Shown: piece after piece, positions 23,616-36,557 of the stretch
Layout of the letters: each line of letters starts with the position of its first letter
Numbering within the stretch: the first letter of the stretch is position 1
Assembly (NCBI GenBank): GCA_963931925.1
Contig: OZ007579.1
Span: 50,187,619 to 50,251,618 of the forward strand
Direction: 5' to 3'
Source: Onchidella celtica
Taxonomy: Eukaryota; Mollusca; Gastropoda; Systellommatophora; Onchidiidae
Length of the DNA stretch: 64,000 bases
Translations under genes and position numbers: made by a program
The notes under the pieces: model-generated
The model's input: only the letters and a program-made list of their open reading frames with translations
The model's database searches: none
Told to the model about the DNA's origin: nothing

Positions 23616-24643
23616 TTAACCCTAGTCCTGCGCAAGGCCGCTATGGCGGCCTAGCGCCCTCAAACCGGGCAGCACGCGGGGCCAATTATTGCGCCTCATA
23701 TTGTAACCCTTGTCCTGCGCCAGGCCACTTTTGTGGCACGGCAACTCCAAGTTTTCTATTTCTTTACTTGGTTCCTCCAACTGATCATTTTCTTATCCCC
23801 ATTCCGGTTGTTAATTTTATTTACCCTGTCACCAATAGTACATACTTCTAACAAAGTGGTCACGTCCGATGGAATGTGATAACCATTTGTCATACTCATG
23901 TACTAGTTCTGGCAGGTGAGAACTTTAAACTAGGGAAGATCAAAGGGCAACTTTAGACTTTAAGTACCAGTTGCTCTATGCATAATGATTAATGCTGCAC
24001 AAGGGTGTCTGTTGGTATCTTTGTCATCCGATTGACTTTGTTGTTGGTTGGTTGTCTTATTTGATGCGGTAACTAGAGAGATATTCTGTTGCGCTGAGAT
24101 ACACGTATGTACTGGAGCTGGAAATCAAATCTCTTGCCAAAGTCATTGAGAAGGTTGTGCTAAGTAAATAAACATAATGCTGATTGAGCTTTAAATCGCT
24201 GGAGGAGGGAGAAGGAAATGTCATGATGACACCATGCAGTTAATACAAGTTAAGTACCTGGCTTAATAAATAATTTATCCACTTATTCTATTTATGGCCT
24301 AACTTAGGGACAAGAAAGGGCAGACCTCTTGGGAAAGAAGTTTTTAAAAAACATGTAAATGTAGAAAATTCTTTATTATGAGCCTTCTCTTCTATTCAGC
24401 AATAAAACTGAATACATCTCATCACAAGTACTTCATCCAAATATTATAGGGGTCACTCACAGCTTATCCAGATTATGTTTTTATAGTGTACTAAAGTGAA
24501 CACGATGCACGTGTTGAAAATGACCTGATTAACCTGACCGCTGAGGTTAGCGGCAACAAGCAGGCGAACGCCTGACTAGGCACCGGTTTTCCACACGCTG
24601 GTCGTTACGTGGACGAGTTCACGCAGTGTGGGACGAGGGTTAA
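23616..24643. mobile_element. piggyBac-type MITE, copy 1
   Basis: Flanked by TTAA at 23,616-23,619 and 24,640-24,643. The termini are CCCTAGTCC and GGACGAGGG, imperfect inverted repeats of the CCCTCGTCC type. TTAA target duplication and CCC termini are hallmarks of piggyBac elements. About 1,020 bp lie between the target sites, with no transposase. A second block resembling the left end occurs inside at about 23,705. It is related to the copy at 54,327-55,464 over both ends and parts of the interior. Confidence 0.85.
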
Positions 24644-26375
24644 AATAAGGGTCTGACTGTTCAAAAAAATGTCTATGCTGTGGGAAACATATTTTCTTTA
24701 GCCTGAATGTGTGCTGGCCATTCTGCTTGATGGAACCGTCCAAATGGAGCTTCATGAATGACGCCCCTCTCCCCCCCCCCCCGTATATAAATACAATGAA
24801 ATGACGCCCCCCCCCCCCAACCGGTATATAAATACAATGAAACCTGAAAAGAAACAGATATCGCAAGCTGGATAGAACGTAAGCTTAGTGCTTCAATGAT
24901 AACTGCCAAGTCATGAATATTGTAGGTAGAATGCGCATGATGTCACAGGGCGTTTTGTTTTGTTCTTACGCCACTAAAAATGACCAGTGGATCAGCTGAT
25001 TTGTGCAACTTCGTGATAATGCCTAAGCGATTAAAATATCAGCTCGTTCCATTGTAGTTGATTGTAATGACAGGGGTGGAAAGGGTGGATCCAAGCTGGT
25101 CAGATCCTTGTAAACAAGAGAAAGGAAATGAAAGAATTGACCGAACGTCTCCCTTTGAAAATGTACATACGTGCCATTGTTTCCTGTAGCGACCTACTAT
25201 TATCTCGCCGCCGGTTGGTTCGTGGTTCGCAGTGCAAATCAGTCCGGACACTGAAGATGGTGGACAGGTCAGGTGCACTCTACCTATTGGGGTATCCTAT
25301 GTCTGTACTTCTGTCTCTATCAGTTTAAGAAGCTGGCGAGCTCTACCTTCTCTCGCGCCTGTAAATTCGTTTAAACCTAAACTTACCAGATTTGTCGATC
25401 ACCAAAAAAAGACTCAACTCTCTAATACGCCAGTCTAAACCAGAAACAGTGTGTGCAGGATTAAGTACTAGTTTTCTGTGCCTGGGTGTCAAAGGATATC
25501 ATTACCAACTGGAATTGAAAATGACGACATCTGGCAGGAATTGATACGAAACGTGATTTGCTTTCACACAAACACTGGTAAATTGTGTTTCGCACCGAAT
25601 GACCAATTCAGTTTCATAAATTATGTAGCTTCATTATTTCTATAATTATTTACTGAGGGCAAAGGAGAACAGAAAATTGCGTAGTCCTTACGTGGTGGAA
25701 CATGCTGACATTGTCAACATTTGGATGGGAGAAGAAAAGGAAAGTTAAAATGAAATTAATATACCATGCTTGGTGGTTGGTTGGTTGGCATCCATGTCTC
25801 GAAAGACTAAAGGCCTGTTTACACTGGTAGGTTTTAGGAATAGAAAAAAGGAATGGGGGACTGTGTGGGAAGAACTCTCCTGGCTTTCCGACTGTTGCTT
25901 TCCGATTTCCCTCGTGTTTGTCTAACATGCGTAGCTCCATAACTAATAACCAAAATTTAACTACTCTCGTCATTGGTTGTCTAAAGAGATAGATTATTTC
26001 ATACTTTTCATTCAGCTAACTAAACACCATGTGCCAATGGGTTGGTTCCATTGTCGAATACATGATGGTGTAATTTTCTCTGTCTTCAAAATTCATGCTC
26101 CGGTTCGGTTCGTTAAATGACCCAACGGCATGAGTCGCTCACCCAGTATACTGTTTAGCCTGTTGTTGTTGTTGTTGTTTTTGGCAAGGATACAGTATAA
26201 ACGGTGTAAGTGTACCGTTGGGGGGATGAATCTTAAACGTGCACAATTCACCACAAAGGATTGGTTGGAGAGTACACCAATAGACAGACATACAGATACA
26301 TAGACAGTCAAAGAGACGGATGGATGGGCGGGCGGGCGTTCGGACGAAAGGACATACAGAGAGACAGAGAGAGAC
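24644..26375. other. Non-coding interval
   Basis: No gene seen. At 24,770-24,842 a GTATATAAATACAATGAAA block preceded by a C-run occurs twice. A (TTG)n tract lies at about 26,160-26,180. Open frames here are short and lack coding character. Confidence 0.5.
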
Positions 26376-26385
26376 AGACAGGCAT

Positions 26386-26449
<64 letters not shown>

Positions 26450-26457
26450 ATAGATAA

Positions 26458-26541
<84 letters not shown>
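26376..26541. repeat. GATA microsatellite
   Basis: About 40 GATA units with a few GATAAATA interruptions. The array is flanked on the left by degenerate GACA/GGAC units at 26,300-26,375. Confidence 0.95.
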
Positions 26542-29500
26542 CTATTACTCCTCTGCATCATTCTTGCTGAATGACAATCGAGCTGACATCGAGCTGTGAC
26601 TGTCCATATCCTAACAGTGTCAAATCCTGTTGCAAGGCGCCATTCTCACACCTCCTGTATTTACCCCCCTGTTTCCCGCAATGAATTGTGACACTTTCAA
26701 CCTGCCCACGGAAACAATAATAATGTTCATTACTAATCCAATTGCAAAATCCAGCATTCAGCATAAAACTAATTTTCACGCTTTTATTTATTTTATTTTA
26801 TTTTTTTTGTAGTTGACCTGTCAAAACGTTTGCCCCTTCTTTCTTTTTTCTTTCTTACTTACAGTCAATGATTAACGTGGGGCATTGTGGAATTCTTGGT
26901 CCAGCTTTGATATCGTTGTGGGAAAATAAGAAAAAGGAAAAAATATTTCCTGTCCGTCCCAAGCATCAGATGTCTAGTGCATGTCCAAAAGGTTGAGACC
27001 CGTTTTTTATTCATAACCTCACTTCTTGTGAACGTTTCAGTTTTTGCACAGGCTCCTAGAGATGTAACTATGACCAAGTCGAATTAATATGTGTCCATCA
27101 AAAGCGATATCGATATAATTCACAAATTCTCCACCTTTGAACTCACAAGGCTTTTTCATCAGGCCACTACAGTGACCAATTTTACATGGTGGTTTCAAAT
27201 ACCGTGGAGGGTGCACCGAAGTTTGTATTTTTTAAAATTGAGTTTGCTTTGTGTCGCTGACTGCTTGCTCCCCCCCCCCCTTTTTTTTTTTTTTACGAGC
27301 ATGTGACCAGTGCCATGAACAATTTCTGCCGTATGTAGGTCACTGATATCGATTGATTTAAACTATCCGACGTGCTCGCAGCTAAAATTAGAACACAGGA
27401 ATACCCTGCTCCTTGCTATGCCGAGACAGATGTAGAGAGGGTAGGAAGTGGAGGGCGAGGCAGTGGCTCGGGGAGTGGGGGCGGAGAGGCGGCTTTTAAG
27501 CTATTTCTTTATAAATGTTTGACAACACACAGCTAGATGTAGATGGCAGCTACAGGGAAAAGATGTTTTTACTATCCATCGACTAGGGAAATGTAAATTC
27601 TGAGAGGCTCTCTTAGTTTGATATCATTTGCCATCACTCTATCAGATTCTTGCTTGGATGGTTTTGAATTTGAGTTTCAATTTTGGGCTTGACGGCGCTT
27701 CTGTTCGACACGGTCACTTTGCACCTTCAGCGGTTTTTTCGTCATCTCACTCTGGGATAGCTTTCAGCCCTCAGATGCCTGTGAGTAGATCAAATCAAAG
27801 TGAAGTTTAATATCTAACGGGGAAAAAGCCCGTGCTGTAAGGCGTGTCTATATGAAACTTGTAGATACGATAAGAATCTGTTAAATCAACTTGTAGACTT
27901 CGGTCTCTTTCAGAAATGACAGGATGAGCTGTGCGTCCATATCAGAAAATAATGGATAGATGTAAGATTGATGGATGGATGGATGGATGGATGGATGGAT
28001 GGATGATGAGTGGACTGATAGATGGATAAATGGACCTGTTTTGTTGGTGTAAACCAGGCGACCGTAACCATTCCGCATTTGCATGCCGGATCTCATAGTA
28101 ATGGGTGGACGATGTGCCAGGTGAATGCGACAAAACTTGAAATAATGAGAAATATGCATTTAAATACACCCAATTGTGTTTCACTCAGATCGATGAAGAA
28201 CGCGTGCTAGAAAATCGTCTGTGCTTAACCAAGAATGCCTCAAGAAATGCCGAGATTGCAAGCCAGCCAGGTTCACGAAAATTTGAAATATCCTCATTTC
28301 TTTCAGGGACCATTCGTGAGCTGGACAAGTTTAATATAATAATATCCCAATGTTTGTTCGCTGGCCGTGAATATCCCATCTCTACTGTAAACAAAACAAA
28401 ACTATGATGAAAATCTTGTGGCCATTCGCTACCTTAATTTATGTTTCAGGTCACAGCAAAGGGTGCCCAACATTTTTTTTTTTTTGTAATTAAGGTCACG
28501 GCAAGAGCTCATCAGATGCCCGTGTCAAAATAGGCACTAAAGTTATGATGTTTCATTTATAGTCTAATGATGGCGGGCACAGACTGTCGTCCCTTCCTGG
28601 AACACACATAAAATAGACAAATTCTAAGTCATGGAATCGGTCACCGTTTAAATTGGCTATGAGTTTACACCCGAGACACAGTAGGATATCGAGACGGATC
28701 ACACTCGCCAAATTTTGTCCCTGGCTCTGAGCGCGTATTACCGCGTAATAACTAGTAATCACTATGACTCGGCAAGTTGTACGCGCGCAACTTTTGCATA
28801 ATTTATGTACTGATAGAGAATGGAATGTTTCGTCCCGGTATCCTGTGTCTCGGATAACACCGAAATGCTGAATTTAGAATGAAAGTTTGCTGTATTATCT
28901 TGGTTTATTTTCATAGGATTTAAACACCCATTGTTTTGTTTCATCTGGGCGCAACGGCTTTCAGATAAAGTTTTATAGAGATATTACATTTTGCTCCTGT
29001 TCGTCCACTCTCAACGAACATTATAATGATCTTAGCGTCGCTCGTCGTAATCCTTTGCCGATAACTATTGCGGGCCCAACTCGAGACATTTCATTGGTTC
29101 TTAAATTAGGCAGTTCTGACACTATAAATAGAATATACATTATTGGGGAACCCCTGGCCAGCCATTCTTATCGCGACCGAGCGACACAGCACCGAGCAAG
29201 GGGCTGATGGTCCGTCGACGTGGGGGCAGATTTCAGGAACAAACATACATAAAAAGATGAAGGCAAATGAAGCAATCCATGAAATAAACTGCAAAATCAA
29301 GTTTTCCACCATCATGCCTCTCTAACAAAGGCGGGGAGCGTAAACGCAAGAGTAATACCTCCACGACCTACTTAATTCCCGGGTTGAGTAACTGACCCAC
29401 AAATAATATTACTCTTGCGTGTTTTGAAGACAAAATTTTTGACAACTGTAGATAAGCATGGAATTGCATTCCGGTGACATTAAATTACGCCTTTATGTGT

Positions 29501-29630
29501 AGTGAGTTAGTTTGAAATGTGCAGGTATTGTATATTTTAGAATGCAAAAGGTATCATCGTGATGTTACTTGGAAATTCGAATTTGCAAGAGGTGGAAGGC
29601 TACATGAAGTTAAGCTAGCGTCACACTATG
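26542..29630. other. Non-coding interval
   Basis: No supported gene. It contains a short (GGAT)n at 27,970-28,005, homopolymer C/T at 27,270-27,295, and the dispersed repeat at 28,650-28,760. The other open frames do not show codon bias or domains. Confidence 0.5.
28650..28760 (+). repeat. Dispersed repeat, copy 1
   Basis: ACCCGAGACACAGTAGGATA, then TCGAGACGG and CACTCGCCAAATTTTGTCC, matches 30,248-30,310 with substitutions. Family unknown. Confidence 0.55.
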
Positions 29631-29633
29631 CTT

Positions 29634-29998
29634 TATGGTTGTTGTTGTTGTTGCTTTGTTGCTGCTGTAGTTGTTGTTAGTTTCATGTTCTGGTTGCTGC
29701 TGCTGTTGTTATATCGTTGTTGTTGTGGTTGCCGCTGTTGTTGTTGTTGCTGTTGTTATTGGTATTGTTGTTGTTGCTTTGTTGTCATTGCTGCTTTGCT
29801 GTTGTTGTTGTTCTGTTGTTATTGCTGTTTTTATTGTTATTGTTGTTGCTGCTGTTGTCATTTTTATGGTTGTTCTACTGCTGTTGTTGTTGGTGGTGGT
29901 GGTGGTGACATTGTTGTTGTATTGTTGTTGTTGCTGCTGCTGCTGCTGTTGTTGTTGTTTTTGGATGATGTGTTGGTTGCGGTGGTGGTGGTGATAGT
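29634..29998 (+). repeat. TTG/TGC trinucleotide tract
   Basis: An imperfect (TTG)n and (TGC)n tract of about 360 bp. Several frames appear open, coding poly-Leu, poly-Val or poly-Cys. They are repeat artefacts. Confidence 0.9.
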
Positions 29999-30239
29999 AT
30001 TAATAATGCCAAAGCTCTTTTTTTGTTCTTATTTTTAGCTTTTCAGTTGTTTGTGTGTAGGGGATAGCAGCGTAGTCAGAGAGTTTTGAGTTTGGGTAAA
30101 CAGAGATTTTAAAACCAAATTGACAGTGACATCCATTGCAATTCAGTGTGTGTGAAGACAGGGCGCTAAAACGTGTTCACGCATTTGCTGTATGTATCGC
30201 CACACCTGCAAGGATCTGCCTGCAAAATTCGTAGGCCGT

Positions 30240-30340
30240 AACAAAGTCAAACCCGAGACACACGGTATCAAGACGGTTCAATTCGCCAATTTCCGTCCGT
30301 CGACTTGCGCGCGTATCATCCATGCCAACAATGCAACAAT
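30240..30340 (+). repeat. Dispersed repeat, copy 2
   Basis: ACCCGAGACACACGGTATCA, then AGACGG and ATTCGCCAATTTCCGTCCGT, matches the block at 28,670-28,730 in the same orientation. Confidence 0.55.
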
Positions 30341-30737
30341 CCGCACCACACCCCTTCATAACAGAATAGCGGGGAGGGAATATATCAGTTTTCGTAAAAA
30401 TCGTGCACTTTGTGACAACTTTTTTAAACTTTGCATGGTGTTAGGTACGGATATGACGTTTTCAAAAACCACCGCACACAAGTTAAGGGAGACCCCTAGC
30501 GGCCGTTATGCACAAAATCCAAGATGGCCGCCACTGGAAACTGAAAGGGCTATAACTCTGCTCATATTAAGGGCAGAACCTATTGTAATACCACTTTTCT
30601 AGGGTTTTTTGGGGTGAGGAATAGGTTTTTGAAGTCATTTTTAGGTTTTACTTACATTATCAGGATTATTTTGCCTTTTGACATAGTTATTTTCCTATGA
30701 TGAATGTAATGCTTCACCACATTTCCCCTCAAAATAG

Positions 30738-31780
30738 TCATCTCTCCTTGGTGGAAAGCATGTTAAGCGTACACGTTATGCATACCAAGTCACTCTTGTC
30801 TGGCTTAATACACTCAGAATTCAGGCATATGACGGGTACTGTCATGATGGCTACGGACCTCATGAACCAATCGAAATGTGGGAAAAGCGACTCATCAGCA
30901 ATGCTCCAACAATCTGCTACTGGACAACAGTGCGAGACTACATGCTTATCCAGTGCCGCTTCGTGCGGGGTCAGCGAACAGGTGACTGGCCATTGACACT
31001 CAAATCTATTGAGGACATTTGTCCATGGTTTTTCACCTTTGGTCAAACAAACTATGCACGATGGACGCCAGTCTTCTTGCAAGATATGGGACGGCTTCCT
31101 CAGATCCATCCGACTGTCCATGAGGCCTTTATGGAAGGGAAGTTCGTTGTGCAACGAGGCGACAAGAAGTTCTCCATGATGGCGCTTGATCAGAGCCATG
31201 AGCACAGTATAAAATTTCTGAAGGAGGACAGTGGAGCAAAGGGCCTTTACGGTCAGCAAGAGGAGAAAGAAGTCATCGAGCTTTCCAAACCGGAGGTGCT
31301 GAGGGTCATTAGTGAGTTTGAGAGTGTTTCCAATCCTGAGTCAAACACAAAGGACAGTCTTGAACGTCCAGAATCATCAGCTGCTGAACAGAATAAGTTC
31401 CTCAAGCACCTCAAAGCTATCTTAGGCCTTTGCCTCAATACAACATTGTATTTGTACCTTTCTCAAAACTACATGAATCAGAATAAACAAGAAAGTAGAA
31501 AACAAAACCTGAATTTACAATCATCTTTCATTTCAGACATGTGCCTCGTGAAAAAGACAGCAGTTCCCTCCCCGTTTCAGCCACAAGCCCCAAGATGGTG
31601 AAAAGAGAAAGCGAACTTCTGAAGCCAAATTTACTACACAGGATCTCACATATCATGATAATGATAATCTATTATTCAGAACAAGAGGAGATACAGGTCA
31701 GGTGCACTCGGCTTGAAAATGCCAATGGCATGTTGGAACAAAAAGTAGAACAGCCCACGCGTTTCACCTTTGACTGAGAC
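30738..31780 (+). CDS. Internal exons of an unnamed multi-copy family (NYARW type)
   Basis: The coding frame runs from a likely splice acceptor (CCCCTCAAAATAG, ending 30,737) to about 31,430. Readable landmarks are GGKHVKRTRYAYQV, YDGYCHDGYGPHEPIEMW, DYMLIQCRFVRGQRTGDWPL, CPWFFTFGQTNYARWTPVFL, DMGRLPQIHP, FVVQRGDKKFSMMALDQSHE and HSIKFLKEDSGAKGLYGQQE. A second exon probably starts at 31,537 after TTTCATTTCAG (VPREKDSSSLPV). I recognise the pattern from many unannotated predicted proteins of cnidarians and molluscs, where it appears in many copies, but I cannot name it or its chemistry. The frame is open across the main exon. The ATG at 30,876 is internal, so 5' exons are missing or lie further left. 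It converges on the SWIM/YqaJ gene. Confidence 0.6.
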
Positions 31781-32946
31781 TCTGCCACCAGAACAAATGA
31801 AGCGAGTCAAGTCACCGTCAAGTCACAGGTTTCACTTCATCTACTGTTCAAACCATGTTTTATTTTTTCACTTTACAAACTGTCTTATCTAATAGGAAAA
31901 ATGCTGCACTCATACCAATGAATGTTTTCTTCATGACCTTTTGTAAGACTGGGACAAGGTTTGAATGAAAGTATGCTTGCTCTGTTATTTGATGTTTGTA
32001 TAACCAGCCCTCAGCATAAATCATGTGTTTTCTTTGTTGAATTTCAACAACCATTGCTCTGTATGATATTAACACAACACTGGTACAGCAGTGTTCAAGT
32101 CATATAAATTCTGCTACCCTCAAATGTAATATGTTACAGTGTGTAAAAAAAAAATAGGGTGAAATATAAATGGGCAAAATGAGAAAAAAATGAGTTACGG
32201 AATGAATACAAGTCAGTTTTTAAGAAAGAATAAATAAATTTACAATTTAAACAAGTAAACTTGGCAAACTAAAATATCAAAATCAAATTTCTGACCCAAG
32301 GGAACTTTCGAACTGTATGAGCAAATTATTTTCATAAATTTACACATATGCTTTCTCTTTCTATTCTGAATGTATGACCATTGATATTATAATTTATTGT
32401 TTCTTACTATTTCCTGTTCATTTTTCAGCTGAATTAGTCATTGCTGCAAAATAAACAATTTTGTACATTTCAAATTCATGTTCATTGCGTATTATTTCTC
32501 TGGCCACCAGACAATACCTTCTAAATCAGAACAGATATCAAGAGAATACATTTTCCCAGAATGCACTCAACTCACCCAATCAATAATGCATTAAGAGGCA
32601 TATTCATATAATTATACCACATTGTCCTAAGCAATCATGTTCATAGATTAGAAATCATATCAATTTTATCATACAATATACTTAACTCAATCCAAGTAAT
32701 CAGTTGAAGATGAGAACTGACATTTAATTAAGGTGAGATAAAAACAAACACAGTTGAACTGGTATTTTTAAGTAATATAATAATACTGGTCTCATCGACA
32801 GTCAGACACCAATTCATTCCTTCTTCAAACAACCTGTGGAAGGAAATAATTGAAATAAAATTGCTTCAGCTTCTCAAGGATTGGTTTCCAGCACCCATAA
32901 TCAAACATTACTATTTCCATGAGCAAAGACTTCAGCTGATGATGCA
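31781..32946. other. Convergent 3' region
   Basis: AT-rich DNA between the two convergent coding regions. A plus-strand AATAAA lies at about 32,450 and could end the plus-strand transcript. No open frame with coding character is seen. Confidence 0.4.
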
Positions 32947-35667
32947 TCAAAACAAACAAACATTTTGACACATTAGCACAAAAAGCTGACCCTGAATTTG
33001 TAAATAATATCTATGGTATTTCTTGAGTTTGAAAACATCAGAGTATGCAATGTATGACAGACGAAAATCTTTCCTCTCCTCACACAGCTTCCTTAAATCA
33101 ACATCAAGATTTTTATTGTAAACACATTTGATCTCTACAATCATGGGGTATCATCATTATGGAGATAGCCATCAGGGGAGGCAGCAAATATACGGATGTG
33201 TCTGACTGACAATGAGACCTATGCTCCTAAATGTATGGTTCCTGAACTTGAACCGCAAAACATTCTTAAAGGAGGGCTCATTTAAGCGCCCAAACTGAAT
33301 AGGCTTAGTGCCACTTAAGTCTCATCCTGGTTTTGAAAGCTCCTGGGCCAACTTCAAAAAGTCCCCTTGCCTGTAGACCACACGATGTAAAGTCGATGCT
33401 GTCAACCTTTTCAGCCTTTCGGCATGCCACTGGGAGGCATTGTTGAAAATTCAAGGGCCTGTATTTCAGTGAGACTCATTTTAATGTGTTTCTGGTAATA
33501 CAGGATAGCATCCAGGGACAGGGACTTAACTGTGCTGCCTGCAATGGCCCCTTCATCTTCGGCTGGGACTGGGAGTGGTGATGTGCTTCTGTAAAATATT
33601 TCGTCTACTGCAAGGGATGGAGACGACTCACCATACAATCCATGGTGTTCACAGCACAGTCAAACGATGGCTCAGATTCTGTGTACACATCTTTCACTTT
33701 CATTATCGGCACAGGGGTGGGTTTGGGCTGATGCCACTGTTGCAGCTTTTCAGTTGGGGCTTTGTATAGCTGCAGCCTGCTGTAGTCTTATAAGGCTACC
33801 AGTAAACCAAAGACATGCTTGCAGCAGGTCGGTTGCTTCCCACCCGGACATTTGCACTCTGCATTAGTGACCTGTTATTAGTGTTAAAAACAATATTGAG
33901 AGAAATAGGTTATTACATGAGAGAAAGAAATCACAGCTGAGCAGCCAGAATGGAAAAACTAGTTTGAAATCTGTAGCCAAAATGATATTTCAGATAATTT
34001 ACAATAATCCCATAGATCATGAATGTGGTATGAATTTTTTTCATTAATTTATGAAGGACAGACACTGTGTACCACTCTCATGGATTGTCTGCTGGCTATC
34101 ATTAGTATCAATGATCTTTTACCATGGATTTTGGATATAAAACATTCTGGCTGATAACCTTTAGATATGGAGCTATGAAAATATTCTTTAAAATTGTATC
34201 AGCTGATCTTCGACACTAGTTCCAAACATTCATGATCACAAACAGTAACACACTTAACAGAAACCAAGGTCATGTACATGTATGTGTTGTCTGGAGACCA
34301 ACTACACAAGCACCTAACTGACGTTGTACACACCTCATTGCTACTATTACTAAAATTATAAGGTATTTTTAATCCTGCAGCCAAGAACAAAAAATTATTC
34401 TTTTTTAAACTATCTCTAAAATTGGGTCATCCCTGTTGCACATCTAATAATAAATATATATTGATTTTAATCTATAAATTTACTTTGCTACTTAATCACA
34501 AAACCACAATTATAGATGAACATGTAAATCAGTGAACAAATATGCTTTAAAATCAAACATTTCATTCTGTCCTCTGCCTCAAACTGTGGATCAGAAACAA
34601 CATCTGAAGTCGATGACGATATTTAATAGGAGAATGCATAGATGGCTTCTATAACACAGAGTGTGATTACATGAATTGCAGGGAATATTTCAGGTGCCTT
34701 GCTGTTAACTTCATAGTACATGTAATAGGAAGCTTTTACAGGGAATTACTCCATTCAACAAGACACAAAACTGGTTGATTTCAAACTCAAAGCCACAAGC
34801 TCCTCCCCAGAAATCATTTTAATATGACACACTCATATCTCCAATAAAAATAAAATGCACAACCAACTCTAAATCTTAACAATTTGTACATTGCATCCTG
34901 TTAGTATCAGCTTACACTTACAGTAGTTACAGCCCTACAGTGGGCGCAGACAGTAGCCTTGAGTAGTCTAACACTGCCCACAGACAGGCCATAACCTCAA
35001 AACTTTCATTTTCTAAATCGAATGAGCCAAACTCCATCATCATCAGTCTGGGTTATATTTTACAAAGTGATGGTTGAAATCTATAGCCTGGCATATACAG
35101 TTTCACTTATTATTTAAAATCAGTAGCAGTCAGTAGCAGTGGCCTACTTACATATCGATCTTGATGTTGTGCCTGTGCAGAGACAAACTCCATGCATGTA
35201 GATCTACATTCTAGATCTATCATCTAGAATCTAGATCTAGATCTATGTAATGTCATTAATTTAGGCTAGCCACATGCACATGTGTTCTGCAGGATGCCGT
35301 TATTCATAACTGTGACACAGTTTACACAAATAGTGTAGCCTAGTTAGATCCAGAGCTAGTCTAGGTTTACTTACAGTGTTGTTGTCAATCCATACAGTCA
35401 CGTCATAACGTCATATGCCTCCCTCTTCTTCATCTGTCTTCACTCGACTGGAGACTGTGAAGCCTTGGGCTTGGTTGTCTTTGGCTTGGAATTTTATATC
35501 AGTGACAAAACGATACTGAACAGCAGTCTGCCTTTCTTCGGTTCATGATTATATTTATTATCACATTTGTATTAAACGTTCAACAGATCGCAAAAATCGA
35601 TAATGTTGACGATAGAGAAGTCGTGCAATTCAAGCGGAGCTTCGATCAGTCTTACATATTTCGCCAT
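32947..35667 (-). pseudogene. Decayed SWIM zinc finger / YqaJ-like exonuclease gene
   Basis: Minus-strand pieces in order. First is an ATG exon at 35,667 (MAKYVRLIEAPLELHDFSI). An exon at about 35,376-35,512 (FQAKDNQAQGFTVSSRVKTD ... YDVTVWIDNNT) ends at a GTAAGT donor. From 33,871, after an AATAACAG acceptor, comes a SWIM finger (CKCPGG...CCKH). Downstream are KAPTEKLQQWHQP, then RLTASTLHR, SPDGYL and IVEIKC, followed by FKLKKYHRYYLQIQGQLFVL. RLTAS, the SPDG aspartate and the E-x-K of EIKC are the core of YqaJ/lambda-exonuclease-type nucleases. Between 33.9 and 33.1 kb the frame is lost several times, so this copy is dead. A tiny exon of about 21 bp at about 35,150 is possible. SWIM-YqaJ fusions are multi-copy in invertebrate genomes, so mobile origin is likely. 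Confidence 0.7.
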
Positions 35668-36151
35668 CTTTCTCACGTCACCTGACTTCCTGTGCCAGCT
35701 GATTGGTTTCCTAAAATAGGTTTACAACACGTGGCAATGTTTACCTACTTTATTTTGAGCACGCTCGTCTGCCCACTGTTGTCACGGAATTCACGCGGAA
35801 GTTTCCCCTCACCCTAAATTTATACTCTCTGGTAATACTATCCTATCTATCTACTGATCGCCGATTTTATGTGGATGACCCAACATGTCTCGACATCAAT
35901 GTCTTTGTGCTGATTCCTTTCGGTCTGGAGTGGTGAGCTTTGTTTTTTACCATTCGAAGAATGGGGCAGTTACCGCTCCTTGTGATTTTAATAAACACGG
36001 AAACCAAAACCGTGTTGTGGTGTCTTCGCTGAGTGTATTGAAAGATGTGCTGGTATAGGAGAAGAGAATGAAGAAAGCAGAGGGAGAAAATGGCGAGGAG
36101 AACTAAGCGACGGAAAGGAAGAGATAAATGAAGAAAATTACACACACATAC

Positions 36152-36190
<39 letters not shown>

Positions 36191-36557
36191 GTGAAGATAA
36201 TGCTTGAAAAATGACGACACGAAGGGGGAAGGAAGGAAATTGATTGCTGAGAAAGAAGGTTAAAAATAACAAATGGATGGAGGAGGCAAACTGATGACCA
36301 AAAAAAAAAAACAACCCGCTTTCACTTTTTTAAAATTTTGTTTTAATCAACGCTCATTGGATTTTTCTCTATGTGAAGTACTCTAAAAAAAAAAAAAAAA
36401 TTTAAAATTCTGTTTACAATAAATCTAAGTCCACGTTCTTTAAGAAAACATTGCAAAAAAAGTGCAACCCTTTCACTGTCTTCAGCCTGGACAGTTTCCA
36501 TGAATGGTGGAAAACATCTCGTGAATCATACAATTCGTCAAATTTGTCCCAATCGTC
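35668..36557. other. Non-coding, with a GA microsatellite
   Basis: AAGTTTCCCCTCACCCTAAA at about 35,800-35,820 resembles a transposon end. A (GA)n tract lies at 36,153-36,187. No gene seen. It should include the 3'UTR of the minus-strand gene ending at 36,558. Confidence 0.45.

Noticed and set aside
29628-30038. Cys/Val/Leu-rich membrane-like protein
   Set aside because: Translation of an imperfect TTG/TGC tract, open in several frames at once.
30738-31259. Minus-strand frame of 173 residues
   Set aside because: It is antisense to the NYARW-family exon, whose plus-strand frame has the recognisable motifs.
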